Of a DNA stretch of 64,000 bases, positions 50,889-60,277 are shown one piece after another. The stretch covers positions 682,001 through 746,000 of the forward strand of contig NZ_AP022332.1 in the NCBI RefSeq assembly GCF_009936375.1, given 5' to 3'. Made by a program: the position numbers and the translations under genes. The number at the start of each line of letters is the position of its first letter. The first letter of the stretch is position 1. This stretch comes from Methylosinus sp. C49 (GTDB lineage: Bacteria; Pseudomonadota; Alphaproteobacteria; Rhizobiales; Beijerinckiaceae). Below the pieces are notes generated by a model. The model saw only the letters and a program-made list of their open reading frames with translations, made no database searches and had not been told where the DNA came from.

Positions 50889-51851
50889 TCATTGCGTGAG
50901 GATTTCGACGTCCCGATCCTGCGTCGAGGTCACCTTGAACGTCGTCTGAAAGGTCTTGCCCTCGCGGCGGGCGATGGCGACATATTCGCCCTCGGCCAGC
51001 GCCAGCGACGGAAAGGCGCCGATCAATTCGCGGATCACGTCGCCGCCCGGCGTCAGCACGGAGAAGGAGGTGTTGGCCAGCGCCTCGCCGCCCGGCGCCT
51101 TCACCAGCTTCAGCGTCATTGTCGCAGCGCGATGGCGCAGCGTCGCCTCGGTGACCTTGCCGGCGGGCACGCGCAAATCGGCGGTGACGACGGAATTGGT
51201 CGCGTTATTGTCGCCCTGCGAGCCCTGGCTCACATCCAGAAGCGTCGAGACGATGTGATAGCCGCCCTCGGGCAGGCACAGCACCTCGCCGGACCGCGCA
51301 TTGGCGAGCACCAGCTTGGCCTCGGAATTCCCTTTTTCCGGCACATAGATGGAGATGGCGAGCCGTTGCGCCGGCAGCTGATTGTCGCCCAGAGTGTCGA
51401 TGAGCTTCAGTCCGCCGGCGTTGAGCGTCAGCCTCTCGCTGATATTGCGCCCATCCATGACGACGCGGCGCGTCGCCCCGGCGAGGCCGAAGGCGACATG
51501 GACGATATAGGCGCCATCCGGCAATTGCTCGGAAAAGCTCGCCTCGCGCGATTCGGCGACCAGCTTGCGGGATCCGTCCGCCTGCGCGGCGTCCTCGAAA
51601 ATCCGCCAAACCAGACCGCTGCGCAGCGCGGCGGAATCGCTCTGCGTCAGCACCGCGGAGAGGCGCAGCGTCGCGCCAGCAGCCGGCTTCTCCTCCTCCG
51701 CCGGCGCGGGCGAGGATGAGGCGGGCTTGGCCGAGCGGCCTTTCTGCTGTGCGGGCGGAGCGGCGGTCTGGGAGGCCGCGCCGCCGGCGCCGGCGACGAG
51801 CATGGTCGAGGCGAGCAGCAACCTCGATGTGTGGAGGATGAGAAGCTTCAT
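50889..51851 (-). CDS. Exported protein of unknown function
   Basis: A 320-residue protein with a signal peptide (ILHTSRLLLASTMLVAGAGG, cut near AASQ) and a Pro/Ala/Lys-rich linker to about residue 60. The rest is beta-rich, with repeated segments such as LPDGAYIVHVAFGLAG, LPEGGYHIVSTLLD and LAEGEYVAIARREG: three similar beta units, each around a (L/A)-x-(D/E)-G-x-Y turn. This suggests a carboxypeptidase-regulatory or PEGA-like fold. ATG 51851 is the start with a clean signal. It is 69 bases downstream of the YfhO gene on the same strand. Confidence 0.7.
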   Translation of the reverse strand: MKLLILHTSRLLLASTMLVAGAGGAASQTAAPPAQQKGRSAKPASSSPAPAEEEKPAAGATLRLSAVLTQSDSAALRSGLVWRIFEDAAQADGSRKLVAESREASFSEQLPDGAYIVHVAFGLAGATRRVVMDGRNISERLTLNAGGLKLIDTLGDNQLPAQRLAISIYVPEKGNSEAKLVLANARSGEVLCLPEGGYHIVSTLLDVSQGSQGDNNATNSVVTADLRVPAGKVTEATLRHRAATMTLKLVKAPGGEALANTSFSVLTPGGDVIRELIGAFPSLALAEGEYVAIARREGKTFQTTFKVTSTQDRDVEILTQ

Positions 51852-51920
51852 GCGCCGCAAATTGGAGGGAGGCGAGACGCCGGACACGACGGCCTATTGT
51901 GACGTCCGCCGTCCGCCCTG

Positions 51921-54386
51921 TCACTCCTCTCGATGAGCGAGCAAGGTGGAGGCGGCCGAGGCGAGATTGGCGACGGAAAACGGCCGAAATAGGAATTCCA
52001 CCCGATGCCGTCCCTTGGCCGTCGGCACGCCGCGGAACAGAATATTCGCCTTCACGATCGGCGCCGGCGCGCCGTCCACCCGCGCCTCCCAGCCCGGATA
52101 ATAGAGATCGTGGAGGACGAGCAATCCGTCCTTGTCCGATTCGACGTCGATGAGAATGCGCTCGTTCTCATAGGAGACGATGGTCGCTTTTCCCTCCGGC
52201 CCTCCGGCCGCCGCCGGATCGGCGAGGGTGGGGTCGAGCCTCGGAAGATCCGTCTGATCGACCAGCGCCTCACGGGCGCCATCGAAATCGGGAATATCGT
52301 CATCGGCGATCGCCGCATCCGAGTCGACGCCCGCGACATGGGTCGCGAAATAGGCGCGCGGCGCGGCGCGGCCGAGCTTGTAGACATAAATCTGGTCGGA
52401 GACGAAGATCGGCAGAGCGTTGGGGCGCGGCATATGCCGCGGCATGCGCGCCAGCGGGCGGCCGAGCACCAGATAATCGAGCCCGAGCAGCCGCGCCAGC
52501 TTGCATCGATAGCCGCGGAACGTGCCGGGATAATGCCGCAGATTGGGATCGACGGCGTTGTCGCCCGGCCCGACGGCGCGCTCATAATCGGCGATGCGCA
52601 GCGGATTATAGCCGAGCGTGTCCTCGAGACCGAGAATCATCGAGGCGTTCTGCCAGCCGCCCGGCAGGCCGAGGATTTCGACGCGCGGACGCTCGCCCTT
52701 GGCGGCGCGCTCGGAAATATCCTTGCGCAGGGCGGCTATGGCGCCGCGCTCGGCGGGCGAGGCCTCGTTGAGAACGGAATAGCGCGTCGCCGGCTCGGCG
52801 TTCAGCGGATCGGCGGCGTTGCGCCACAAGAGCTCGCCCCCGGTGAGGGCGACGAGAAGAATGGCGACGAGGCCGCGCTTGTCGAATTTGTCGCCGAGCC
52901 GGAGCGCCGCCGCCACAGCGCCGGCCGCGCCCAGCGACGCCGCCACGGCGATGAGCGATTCCACGCCATGGCCATGGGCGAAGGAGAAGGCCAGTCCGCC
53001 GAGGATCAGCGCCGAAGTGACGCCCACCGCCGCGGCGGCGAGCCCATGGGCGAGAGCGCGCGGCATTTTCTGAAAGGGGCGCGGCGCGCCATGGGCGACA
53101 TAGCGATGCAGAAGATAGGCGGCGCTGAGCGCGAAACCGGCATTGAGTAGAAAGGCCGCGTCCGCCGGCCGGCGATACAGTGAAACGCCGGGGAAGAAAT
53201 CATAGACGGCGGAGAAAACCGGCGTCCAGCGGCCGAAGGTGTAGACCAGCGCGGCGGCGAGCATGTAATGGAAAAAGCGCATCTCCTTGGCGAAGATGCG
53301 CCCGCCCGCGAGCCCGTGCCAGAAGCCGAGAACGACGGGCGCCGCGCCGATGAAGAGATAGTTGATGGCGCGATCGGTCCAGTCCGGCGCGGCGATCGTG
53401 TCATAGCCCGGACCCCAATAATCATAGCTCTTGTCCAGCGAGCCGAAGATATCGGGCGCGAGCAGAGTGGCGAGATTGACGGGCGCCAGCGAGCCTGCCG
53501 CCGCGACGCCGAAGGCGATCCCAGGCCGATTGGAGGCCGCCAGAAATTGCAGCGTCAGCAGCACGGGAACGGCGAGAATGGCGCCGCCCGTCGCGCCCGC
53601 GGCCAGCAGCGCCGGCCAGCGGCCGAGCAGATAGTCCAGCGGCCGGCGGGAGATCGCGGCGGCGTAGAGCAGGCGGGCGATCAGCACCAGGCAGAAGAGA
53701 TAGGCGACCTGATCGCGCCCCAGCGCCATCAGGCTGGCGAGAATTCCAAAGCCGACGCCGTAGAGCAGGCGCGGGCGCTCCAGCATGACTTCCAGCATCA
53801 GCAGCGCGAGCGGAAAGAAGCTGTAGGAGATGATCATCCCCGTATGCTGGAGCCGTGAGGCGGCGACCCCGCCCAGCATGAAGATCATTCCCGCCAGCAC
53901 GGAGGCCGAGGGGATGAAGCCGCGCCGCGCGCAGAGGGCCAATATTCCGGCGCCGCCCATCAGCAGATGCGCCAGCACGAAGAGATCGAACTCCTGCATC
54001 GTCGCGGCGGGACGCAACAGCGCCAGGAGGAAGAATGTCGGCGCGAAGATCAGCGATTGCGGATCGGCGACGGAGGGATGTCCAGCGAAATGATAGGGAT
54101 TCCAGAGCGGCACGTCGCCCCGGCGCAGCGCCTCGCCGAGAAAGCGGAACATGGGATAGAAGTGATTTTTGGAGTCCCAGGGCACCACCGCGCCGCTCGC
54201 CGCCCATAGGCCGGCGGCCAGCGCCATGAAAAGGGCGACGCCCGCAAAGGCGAGGAGGGCGTCGCGACGCGTCCAAATATGGGCGTGGGTGGAATCGGGT
54301 CCGGCGAGCGCCCGACGCGTCTCCGTGAGCGCGAGCGGATTGTCCTCGGCGGTCAATGCGCCGAGCGGGCGGTCGCTGATCGACAT
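51921..54386 (-). CDS. YfhO-family integral membrane protein
   Basis: An 821-residue protein with about a dozen membrane helices and large loops. The first periplasmic loop has WDSKNHFYPMFRFLGEALRR and WNPYHFAGHP, the acidic catalytic-type loop seen in GT-C glycosyltransferases and YfhO proteins. The C-terminal 200 residues are soluble and include LLVLHDLYYPGWEARVDGAP, the typical YfhO tail. YfhO in Bacillus glycosylates lipoteichoic acid; in Gram-negative bacteria its substrates are unknown. The gene stands with the unknown exported protein downstream. Confidence 0.85.
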   Translation of the reverse strand: MSISDRPLGALTAEDNPLALTETRRALAGPDSTHAHIWTRRDALLAFAGVALFMALAAGLWAASGAVVPWDSKNHFYPMFRFLGEALRRGDVPLWNPYHFAGHPSVADPQSLIFAPTFFLLALLRPAATMQEFDLFVLAHLLMGGAGILALCARRGFIPSASVLAGMIFMLGGVAASRLQHTGMIISYSFFPLALLMLEVMLERPRLLYGVGFGILASLMALGRDQVAYLFCLVLIARLLYAAAISRRPLDYLLGRWPALLAAGATGGAILAVPVLLTLQFLAASNRPGIAFGVAAAGSLAPVNLATLLAPDIFGSLDKSYDYWGPGYDTIAAPDWTDRAINYLFIGAAPVVLGFWHGLAGGRIFAKEMRFFHYMLAAALVYTFGRWTPVFSAVYDFFPGVSLYRRPADAAFLLNAGFALSAAYLLHRYVAHGAPRPFQKMPRALAHGLAAAAVGVTSALILGGLAFSFAHGHGVESLIAVAASLGAAGAVAAALRLGDKFDKRGLVAILLVALTGGELLWRNAADPLNAEPATRYSVLNEASPAERGAIAALRKDISERAAKGERPRVEILGLPGGWQNASMILGLEDTLGYNPLRIADYERAVGPGDNAVDPNLRHYPGTFRGYRCKLARLLGLDYLVLGRPLARMPRHMPRPNALPIFVSDQIYVYKLGRAAPRAYFATHVAGVDSDAAIADDDIPDFDGAREALVDQTDLPRLDPTLADPAAAGGPEGKATIVSYENERILIDVESDKDGLLVLHDLYYPGWEARVDGAPAPIVKANILFRGVPTAKGRHRVEFLFRPFSVANLASAASTLLAHREE

Positions 54387-54622
54387 TTTCGAACCTGTCT
54401 ATCGCGAGCGCTCTGGCGGCGCCGGGGGACGGCGTCGCGCGATGGCGGCTCGCCTTTCACGCGGGAACGTCCGGGCAGGCGCGCGTCGCCGCGGCGACGG
54501 AGAATGCCCGGGCTCTGATGAAAAAAGCAGGATTTGCTGAAAAGCCGGCTCCCACCCTTTCCGAATTGGCTCAGATTGATTTCACCTTCATGAACTCATG
54601 ATGAACGTTCGGGCGCCGCCTT

Positions 54623-55354
54623 CTATAACGCAGGCGCGTCCGCGGCGAAAGTCTGGTTTATCGGTGGGATTTGTATGGGGTCGAGCGCCAGCTTGCCGGC
54701 GAACCCGTCCCGCCGGGCGGCGCGGCATTGGGCGGCGAGGCCGGCTGTGTCGGCAAGATCGGCGAAAGGCGCGTCGATCGCCGCGACGCCGGCCGCCGCG
54801 GCGCCCAGCAGCAGCAGAGATCGGGCGGTGGCGAGCGGCGTGGCCGCGCCATCCGGCGCCGCTCGAAGGGCGCGACGCAGTGGCTCCGTATCGAAGGCCA
54901 GCGCCTCGAGGCGGGAGGAGGCGCCGCCATAGGTCGAAAGCGCGAATATGGCGGCGGGCGTCTGCGTCGCCAGGGCGATGATGCGCGTGGCGCCGTCGGC
55001 CCGGCCGCATTCGGCCTCCGCCACAGCGAGCTTGGCGGAAAGATGCTGCACGCTCGCTCCGCCGCAGGCCTGTGGAAGAAAGACCCCGTCTGCCCCCGCC
55101 GCGACGATCGCCGCGAGATCGGCGTCTATGGCGGCGCCGGCGAGCGGCGGGACCAACACATAGACGCCCAGCCCCGGTGGGCGTGGACGCTCGATGAGCG
55201 CGACCGCCTGTCGCCGTATCGACTCTCGGGCAGGGTCTGCGGGATCGCCGAGATCGAGCGCCAGCGCATCGGCGCCGCTGGCGAGAGCGGCGGAAAAGGT
55301 CTCCTCGCGCGGGGCGACGAAAAGAAAGGACCGCATCTTCGCTGCTTCCGTCAT
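54623..55354 (-). CDS. CitE/HpcH-like aldolase-family protein with altered metal site
   Basis: A 243-residue TIM-barrel protein similar to the citrate-lyase beta / malyl-CoA lyase family. MRSFLFVAPREETFSAALAS, DALALDLGDPADP and GADGVFLPQACGG follow the family pattern. The metal-binding acids are not kept: the family ESA/R block reads ALATQTPAAIFAL here, and the family GAEDL block reads FDTEPL. The usual LDLED is LDLGD. The protein may thus be inactive or use another mechanism. The start may be ATG 55354 or 55336; both have weak ribosome sites. Confidence 0.75.
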   Translation of the reverse strand: MTEAAKMRSFLFVAPREETFSAALASGADALALDLGDPADPARESIRRQAVALIERPRPPGLGVYVLVPPLAGAAIDADLAAIVAAGADGVFLPQACGGASVQHLSAKLAVAEAECGRADGATRIIALATQTPAAIFALSTYGGASSRLEALAFDTEPLRRALRAAPDGAATPLATARSLLLLGAAAAGVAAIDAPFADLADTAGLAAQCRAARRDGFAGKLALDPIQIPPINQTFAADAPAL

Positions 55355-55454
55355 TCGCCGCCGTGATCTTAAGCGGGCATTTACCATAAGTCGCGATTCT
55401 GCCCATGATCGCGTCAAGTCCGGTCGAGCACATAGGGCGGAGCCCAGAGCGCCG

Positions 55455-56651
55455 ATGATCGTAAGAAATTTTCTGCAATGGGCGCAAACCGCGCCGACGG
55501 CCCTCAGAGTGGAAGGCGCGGCCGCCCTGGCGCGCGCCTATCTGGTGAGCGATCTCGACGCCGCGATGAAGCGCGAGGCGGAGACGGCGCTCGGCGCTCT
55601 GCTCGACGATCCCTCGCCGCTGGTGCGCCGCGCGCTCGCCAAGGTCTTCGCCAGCGCGCCCAACGCCCCGCATTCCATCATTTCGGCGCTCGCCAATGAT
55701 CAATCGGACATCGCCGCCATGGTGCTGTCGCGCTCGCCGCTGCTCTCCGAGAGCGAGCTCATCGATTGCGCCGCGATCGGCGACGTCTTCTCGCAGAGCG
55801 CCATTGCGCTGCGCGCCCATGTGCCCACCGGCCTCGCATCGGCCATCGCCGAGATCGGCGCCTGCGAGGCGCTGATCTCGCTCGCGGTCAATCCCGGCGC
55901 CGAGCTGCCCGCCTTCGCCATGCGCCGCATGATCGAGCGTTTCGGCGATGACGCGCAGCTGCGCGAGGCGCTGCTCGGCCGGCCGTTTCTGCCGGCGGCG
56001 GTGCGCGTCGATCTCGTCGAGGCGACCGCGGAGAGCCTCGCCTCCTTCGTGCTCGATCGCGATTGGCTGTCGCCCGAGCGCACCCGCCGCATCATGCAGG
56101 AGGCGCGCGACAAGGCCAATGTCGTCATCGCCGCCTCCGCGGACGATGGCGAGGGCCGCAGAGGCGTGCGCATGCTGGTCGGCCATTTGCGCCGCAAGGC
56201 GCGGCTGACGCCGAGCCTCGCTCTGCGCGCGCTGCTCTCCGGCAATCGCGCGCTGTTCGAGGCGACGCTCGCCGAATTGTCCGGCGTGGACGAGGAGAAG
56301 GTCGCCGGCCTGACGCGCGATTACGACGGCGCGGGTTTCGCCGCGCTCTATGCGCGCGCGGGAATGCCGGCCAATCTCCTGCCGGCCTATCGCGCCGCGC
56401 TGGAGGCGCAGCGCGCCTTCGGCTACGCGGGCGCTCCTTCCGGCGCGCGCCTGTCGCTGGCGATGGTGCAGCGCGTGCTGACATCTTGCGATCACGTCAA
56501 TTCCGGCGAGCTGGATCGGCTGATGGCGCTGCTGCGCCGTTTCGAGGCCGAGGCGCTGCGCGAGGACGCGCGCGAGGCGGCCGCCGCTCTGACAACGCCG
56601 CCGCTCGTCGACATGGCGGCGCTGGAGGCGCAGCTGCTCGTCGCGGCGTGA
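55455..56651 (+). CDS. DUF2336-domain protein
   Basis: A 398-residue all-helical protein of HEAT-like character. Typical DUF2336 parts are ALLDDPSPLVRRALAKVFAS, HSIISALANDQSDIAAMVLS and SQSAIALRAHVPTGLASAI. The family is almost limited to alphaproteobacteria and has no settled function. ATG 55455 is the first start with family sequence; the frame is open farther upstream, antisense to the CitE-like gene. It is divergent from that gene and convergent with the acetyltransferase toxin. Confidence 0.82.
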   Translation: MIVRNFLQWAQTAPTALRVEGAAALARAYLVSDLDAAMKREAETALGALLDDPSPLVRRALAKVFASAPNAPHSIISALANDQSDIAAMVLSRSPLLSESELIDCAAIGDVFSQSAIALRAHVPTGLASAIAEIGACEALISLAVNPGAELPAFAMRRMIERFGDDAQLREALLGRPFLPAAVRVDLVEATAESLASFVLDRDWLSPERTRRIMQEARDKANVVIAASADDGEGRRGVRMLVGHLRRKARLTPSLALRALLSGNRALFEATLAELSGVDEEKVAGLTRDYDGAGFAALYARAGMPANLLPAYRAALEAQRAFGYAGAPSGARLSLAMVQRVLTSCDHVNSGELDRLMALLRRFEAEALREDAREAAAALTTPPLVDMAALEAQLLVAA

Positions 56652-56672
56652 GGGCGGGGCGCTGTTGCGGCC

Positions 56673-57194
56673 CTAGCTCTCCTGCTTCAGTGCTTGCAGC
56701 ACGACGGAGAAAGGCAGCACGAGCGAGAGCGGCGCGTCGAGAAGACGCGACGCCCCATAGGTTTCATACCATTGCGCGGCCGGATCGCTCTTGGCGTCGA
56801 TCAGCAGAGCGACGCCGCCCACTTCTCGCGCGACCGTCACGCAACGCTCGGCGGCGCGAAGCAGCAGCCGTCCGCCGAGCCCGCGTCCTTGCACGCTGCG
56901 ATCCACGGCGAGCCGACCGAGACGGAAGGCCGGGACTTCATAGCGGCCGAGACCGCGCGTCACGACAGAGGGCGCGCGGCTGAATTCGATCGATGCGGGG
57001 CTCAGCGTATAGAAGCCGAGGATGCGGGCCGGCGCGTCGCGCGGCGTGGCGACGAAACATTTCGCGCCGCCGCTTTCATGGTTCTGGCGCGCGTAGCGCT
57101 TCAGATAGGTGTCGAGGATGTCCTCGCCGCATTCGAAAGCATTGCGGTCGTGGCGCTTGCCGAGCGGCGCCTCCTCCCAAAGGAGGGCGGTCAC
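56673..57194 (-). CDS. GNAT acetyltransferase toxin (TacT-like)
   Basis: A 173-residue GNAT protein. FECGEDILDTYLKRYARQNH near the start and SVQGRGLGGRLLLRAAERC (acetyl-CoA loop, Q/R-x-x-G-x-G/A) are typical of TacT/AtaT toxins, which acetylate the amino group of charged tRNAs and stop translation. WYETYGASRL near the end contains the catalytic Tyr region. The start GTG 57194 overlaps the antitoxin stop by four bases (GTGA), giving coupled translation. The motifs look intact. Confidence 0.87.
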   Translation of the reverse strand: MTALLWEEAPLGKRHDRNAFECGEDILDTYLKRYARQNHESGGAKCFVATPRDAPARILGFYTLSPASIEFSRAPSVVTRGLGRYEVPAFRLGRLAVDRSVQGRGLGGRLLLRAAERCVTVAREVGGVALLIDAKSDPAAQWYETYGASRLLDAPLSLVLPFSVVLQALKQES

Positions 57195-57466
57195 TCGAGA
57201 ACGAAGCCCGCCTTGGCCGCACGGATGAGGCGCGCGGGCGGGTCCGGCGGATTTTCGAGCAGATCGAGCACGCGCAAGGAATCGCGTTCCGACAGCGACA
57301 GCTTTTCCGATTTCGAAATGACGGCGCGGGCGCGCGGCAAGACGGCGCGCAGGATGAAGCTGGTGAGATCTAGTCGCTCGAGCGCGGCGGCGCGCGCCAG
57401 CACGGCCTTGTCCTCGGGCGCGAGCCGAAGCTCGACCCGGCCGCTGTCGATATGTTCGCGGGGCAT
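57191..57466 (-). CDS. Antitoxin, DUF1778 (TacA-like)
   Basis: A 91-residue ribbon-helix-helix antitoxin. SGRVELRLAPEDKAVLARAA and LERLDLTSFILRAVLPRARA fit the DUF1778/TacA family, whose C-terminus wraps around the GNAT toxin. ATG 57466 (MPREHIDSGR) has GAGGTGAGG before it; the frame is open farther upstream. It overlaps the toxin gene by four bases, and a 17-base palindrome lies about 25 bases upstream. Confidence 0.88.
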   Translation of the reverse strand: MPREHIDSGRVELRLAPEDKAVLARAAALERLDLTSFILRAVLPRARAVISKSEKLSLSERDSLRVLDLLENPPDPPARLIRAAKAGFVLE

Positions 57467-57489
57467 GGTCCTCACCTCTCGGCCGAGCA

Positions 57490-57506
57490 TACGGATTGTA
57501 TCCGTA
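57490..57506 (-). promoter_or_regulatory. Palindromic operator of the TacA-TacT pair
   Basis: TACGGAT-TGT-ATCCGTA: perfect seven-base arms. On the minus strand the palindrome centre contains TACAAT, a good -10 box, so binding by the antitoxin would block the promoter of its own operon. A -35 box at normal spacing is not obvious. Confidence 0.65.
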
Positions 57507-57590
57507 CATAGCAAGAAAAGCTCGGCAAAGAAGCCCGGTCTGGCTAGACCGTGGTCTTTCGCTATCTGGCGATGCCGCCACCGCCGTATC

Positions 57591-58382
57591 TCAATAGCCG
57601 AACTGCTCGCGCAATATTCTCTCCTCCAGCGAATGCCCGGCGTCGTGCAGCAGGATGAGATCGGCGCCGTGATCCATCTCGATGTCGACCTGCAGCGCGT
57701 CGCGGAACTCGTCGTGATCGGCGACGACGGAGACGGGGCGCTTCTCCGCCTCCAGCACCTCGAGCCGCACTTTGGCGGCGTCCGGCAGCAGCGCGCCGCG
57801 CCAGCGCCTCGGGCGAAAGGCGGAGATCGGCGTCAGCGCCATCAAAGGCGCGTCCAGCGGCAATATGGGGCCATTGGCGGAGAGGTTGTAGGCGGTGGAG
57901 CCGGCCGGCGTCGCCACCAGCACGCCATCGGTGATGAGCTCCGGCAGGCGTTCCTTGCCATTCACCAATATGCGCAGCTTGGCGATCTGCGAGCTCTGGC
58001 GCAACAGCGAGACCTCGTTGATCGCATGGGCGGCGAATTCGTCGCCATGCGTGTTGGTCGCGCGCATCAGCAGCGGATGAATGATCGAGGGCTTGGATTC
58101 GGCGATGCGCTTGCGCAGCCCGCTCTCGCGATATTCATTCATCAGAAAGCCGACCGAGCCGCGGTTCATTCCGTAGATGGGCTTGCCGGCGCCCATGAAG
58201 CGATGCAGCGTGCGCAGCATCAAGCCGTCGCCGCCGAGCGCGACGATGCAATCGGCCTCCTCCGGCGGAACCTCGCCATATTTGGCGACGAGCCGCGCCC
58301 TCGCCTCATCGGCCTCCGGCGTGCCGGAGGAGAGAAAGGCGAGATGCTTGTGATTGTTCGGCGTTTCGCCGGACGCGGACAT
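57591..58382 (-). CDS. nadK: NAD kinase
   Basis: A 263-residue enzyme that makes NADP from NAD and [18 protein letters not shown] has the GGDG motif, [12 protein letters not shown] the next block, and [20 protein letters not shown] the nucleotide-binding region. The length is normal for alphaproteobacterial NadK. It lies downstream of the esterase gene on the same strand with a 134-base gap. Confidence 0.95.
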   Translation of the reverse strand: MSASGETPNNHKHLAFLSSGTPEADEARARLVAKYGEVPPEEADCIVALGGDGLMLRTLHRFMGAGKPIYGMNRGSVGFLMNEYRESGLRKRIAESKPSIIHPLLMRATNTHGDEFAAHAINEVSLLRQSSQIAKLRILVNGKERLPELITDGVLVATPAGSTAYNLSANGPILPLDAPLMALTPISAFRPRRWRGALLPDAAKVRLEVLEAEKRPVSVVADHDEFRDALQVDIEMDHGADLILLHDAGHSLEERILREQFGY

Positions 58383-58516
58383 GGGTGGACCTGGCTCGGC
58401 GGGGGCCGCGCTGGCGGCGGCGAAGGCCGAACTCCATACACCCGGCGAAGTCGGAAGGAAACGGGAGCGGCGAGCGCGCCTGTCGCGACGTCGATCCGAT
58501 CGCGGCAGCGACGCGT

Positions 58517-59374
58517 CTACTTATGCCGCGCCAGAAACGCAGCCGCCTCGCGCAGCGACGCGCGCGCCTCCGGCATGAAGGCGGCGCCCAATTGCCAGCC
58601 ATGCGGGACGCGCGGAAAAATCTTCAGCTCCACGGATGTTCCCGCCGCTGCGGCGCGCTCGGCGAGGCGGCGCGAATCGTCGAGCAGCAGCTCGTCCTCG
58701 CCCACATGCAGCAGGAGCGGCGGCAGGCCGGAGAGATCGCCGAGCAGCGGCGACGCCTCCGGGTCGCGCGCGCTCGCTTCGCCGAGATATTGCCGCGCGG
58801 CGAGCCGCAGCGCGCGCCGCGTGAAGATCGGGTCCTTCCCCTCATTGTCGCGCGTCGAGGCGCCGCTCGTCGAAAGATCGGTCCAGGGCGAGAACAGCGC
58901 CGCCGCGCGGGGGAGCGGCAGGCCGCGCGCGCGTAGCCGCAGCATCAAAGCGAGCGCCAATCCGCCGCCGGCCGAATCGCCGGCGAGCGCCAAAGGTCCG
59001 CGCGCGGCGAGGCGCTCATAGGCGGCGCTCACATCGTCGAGCGCGGCGGGGAAACGATGCTCGGGCGCCAGCCGATAGGCTGGGGTGAAGACATCGAAGC
59101 CGGCCTTCGCGAAAAAGCGCGCGGTCGAGCGATAGAGGCGCGGCGCGCCGGCCATATAGGCGCCGCCATGCAGATAGAGCAGCGTGGCCTTCGGCGCCTG
59201 CGCTCTGATCCATTCGCCGGGGATTTCGGGATCGGCTTCGGCGGCGCCGGCGGGCGGCCAGGGAAAGCGCAGATTCAGCGCTTGCACGGCGTCCGTTCCT
59301 CCGTCGCCGCAGATGTGCGGGCGCAGGAAGCGGCGCAGAAAGCCGCGCGCGAGACGCGCCGAAAGGCTCGCCAT
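58517..59374 (-). CDS. Alpha/beta hydrolase, HSL-type esterase
   Basis: A 285-residue esterase of the hormone-sensitive lipase group. [13 protein letters not shown] is the HGG oxyanion motif, [16 protein letters not shown] holds the nucleophile Ser, [14 protein letters not shown] the Asp, and [10 protein letters not shown] the catalytic His. The natural ester is unknown. It lies six bases from the end of the Sel1-repeat gene on the same strand and may be cotranscribed with it and thiE. Confidence 0.9.
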   Translation of the reverse strand: MASLSARLARGFLRRFLRPHICGDGGTDAVQALNLRFPWPPAGAAEADPEIPGEWIRAQAPKATLLYLHGGAYMAGAPRLYRSTARFFAKAGFDVFTPAYRLAPEHRFPAALDDVSAAYERLAARGPLALAGDSAGGGLALALMLRLRARGLPLPRAAALFSPWTDLSTSGASTRDNEGKDPIFTRRALRLAARQYLGEASARDPEASPLLGDLSGLPPLLLHVGEDELLLDDSRRLAERAAAAGTSVELKIFPRVPHGWQLGAAFMPEARASLREAAAFLARHK

Positions 59375-59380
59375 GGCGGT

Positions 59381-60277
59381 CTATTTCGCGGCCGGCGCCG
59401 GCGGCGGAGCGGCGGGCTTTTCGGCCGGCGGAATGGTCGTCTCCAGCAGCGCGTCGAGCTTTTCGTCCACGAGGCCGGCGGCCTTGGCGCGGCTGTTCCA
59501 CAGCATGGCCTCGGAATGATTCTTCTCGACGCCGAGCCCTTCGGCCAGCAAGCGCGCCAGACGATTCTGCGCCACCACATTGCCGGCGGCGGAGGCCCGC
59601 CGCAGCAGCTTCACCGCATGGGCGCGGTCGCGCGCGACGCCGGCGCCGTTGAACTCCATGATCGCGAATTCCACCATGGCGGCGGTATGGCCGGCCTCGG
59701 AGGCCTTGCGCAGCCAATTGGCGGCCTCGGCCGGATCGGCCGGCGCGCCGCGGCCGTTCTTGTAGAGCAGGGCCAGCGCATAGGCGGCGTCGGAATTGTC
59801 CAGCTCGGCGGCGCGGCGAAAATAGGCCTGCGCCTTGGCGAAGTCCGGCTCCTTGCCCTCATTTTCGAGCCAGAGCTCGCCCAATAGCTCGAGCGCCGCC
59901 GCATGGCCTTCGGCCTTTTCGAGATAGGTTTTCGCGAGCGCGCGGTCCTTGGGGATGTCGCGGCCGGTGAGCGCCGCTGCGCCGAAGAAATAGGCGGCGT
60001 CCTTGCCGCCGGCGTCGGCGGCGCGGCGGAACCATTGCATCGCCTTGGCGCGGTCGCGCGCGACGCCCTGCCCGTCGAGATAGAGCCGGCCGATCAACGT
60101 GAGGGCGGCGGCGTCTCTGGGATTTGCGGCGAGGCGCTTTTCCGCCTCGCCCATGGCGGCGATATAGTCCCCGCGCTGATAGGCGCCGAAGGCGAGATCG
60201 GCGGCCGGCGGCGCCGGCTCGGCCGCGAGCGCCGGGGAGACGAGCAGGGCCAGCGCGAAAGCGAGGCGCTTGCTCAT
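59381..60277 (-). CDS. Exported Sel1-repeat protein
   Basis: A 298-residue protein with a signal peptide (LAFALALLVSPALAAE) and about six Sel1-type helical repeats, such as AMQWFRRAADAGGKDAAYFF, AQAYFRRAAELDNSDAAYAL and AANWLRKASEAGHTAAMVEF. The C-terminus is Pro/Ala-rich. Sel1 proteins serve as scaffolds in the periplasm. ATG 60277 overlaps the thiE stop by four bases, so translation is coupled to the upstream thiamine gene even though no functional link is known. Confidence 0.9.
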   Translation of the reverse strand: MSKRLAFALALLVSPALAAEPAPPAADLAFGAYQRGDYIAAMGEAEKRLAANPRDAAALTLIGRLYLDGQGVARDRAKAMQWFRRAADAGGKDAAYFFGAAALTGRDIPKDRALAKTYLEKAEGHAAALELLGELWLENEGKEPDFAKAQAYFRRAAELDNSDAAYALALLYKNGRGAPADPAEAANWLRKASEAGHTAAMVEFAIMEFNGAGVARDRAHAVKLLRRASAAGNVVAQNRLARLLAEGLGVEKNHSEAMLWNSRAKAAGLVDEKLDALLETTIPPAEKPAAPPPAPAAK

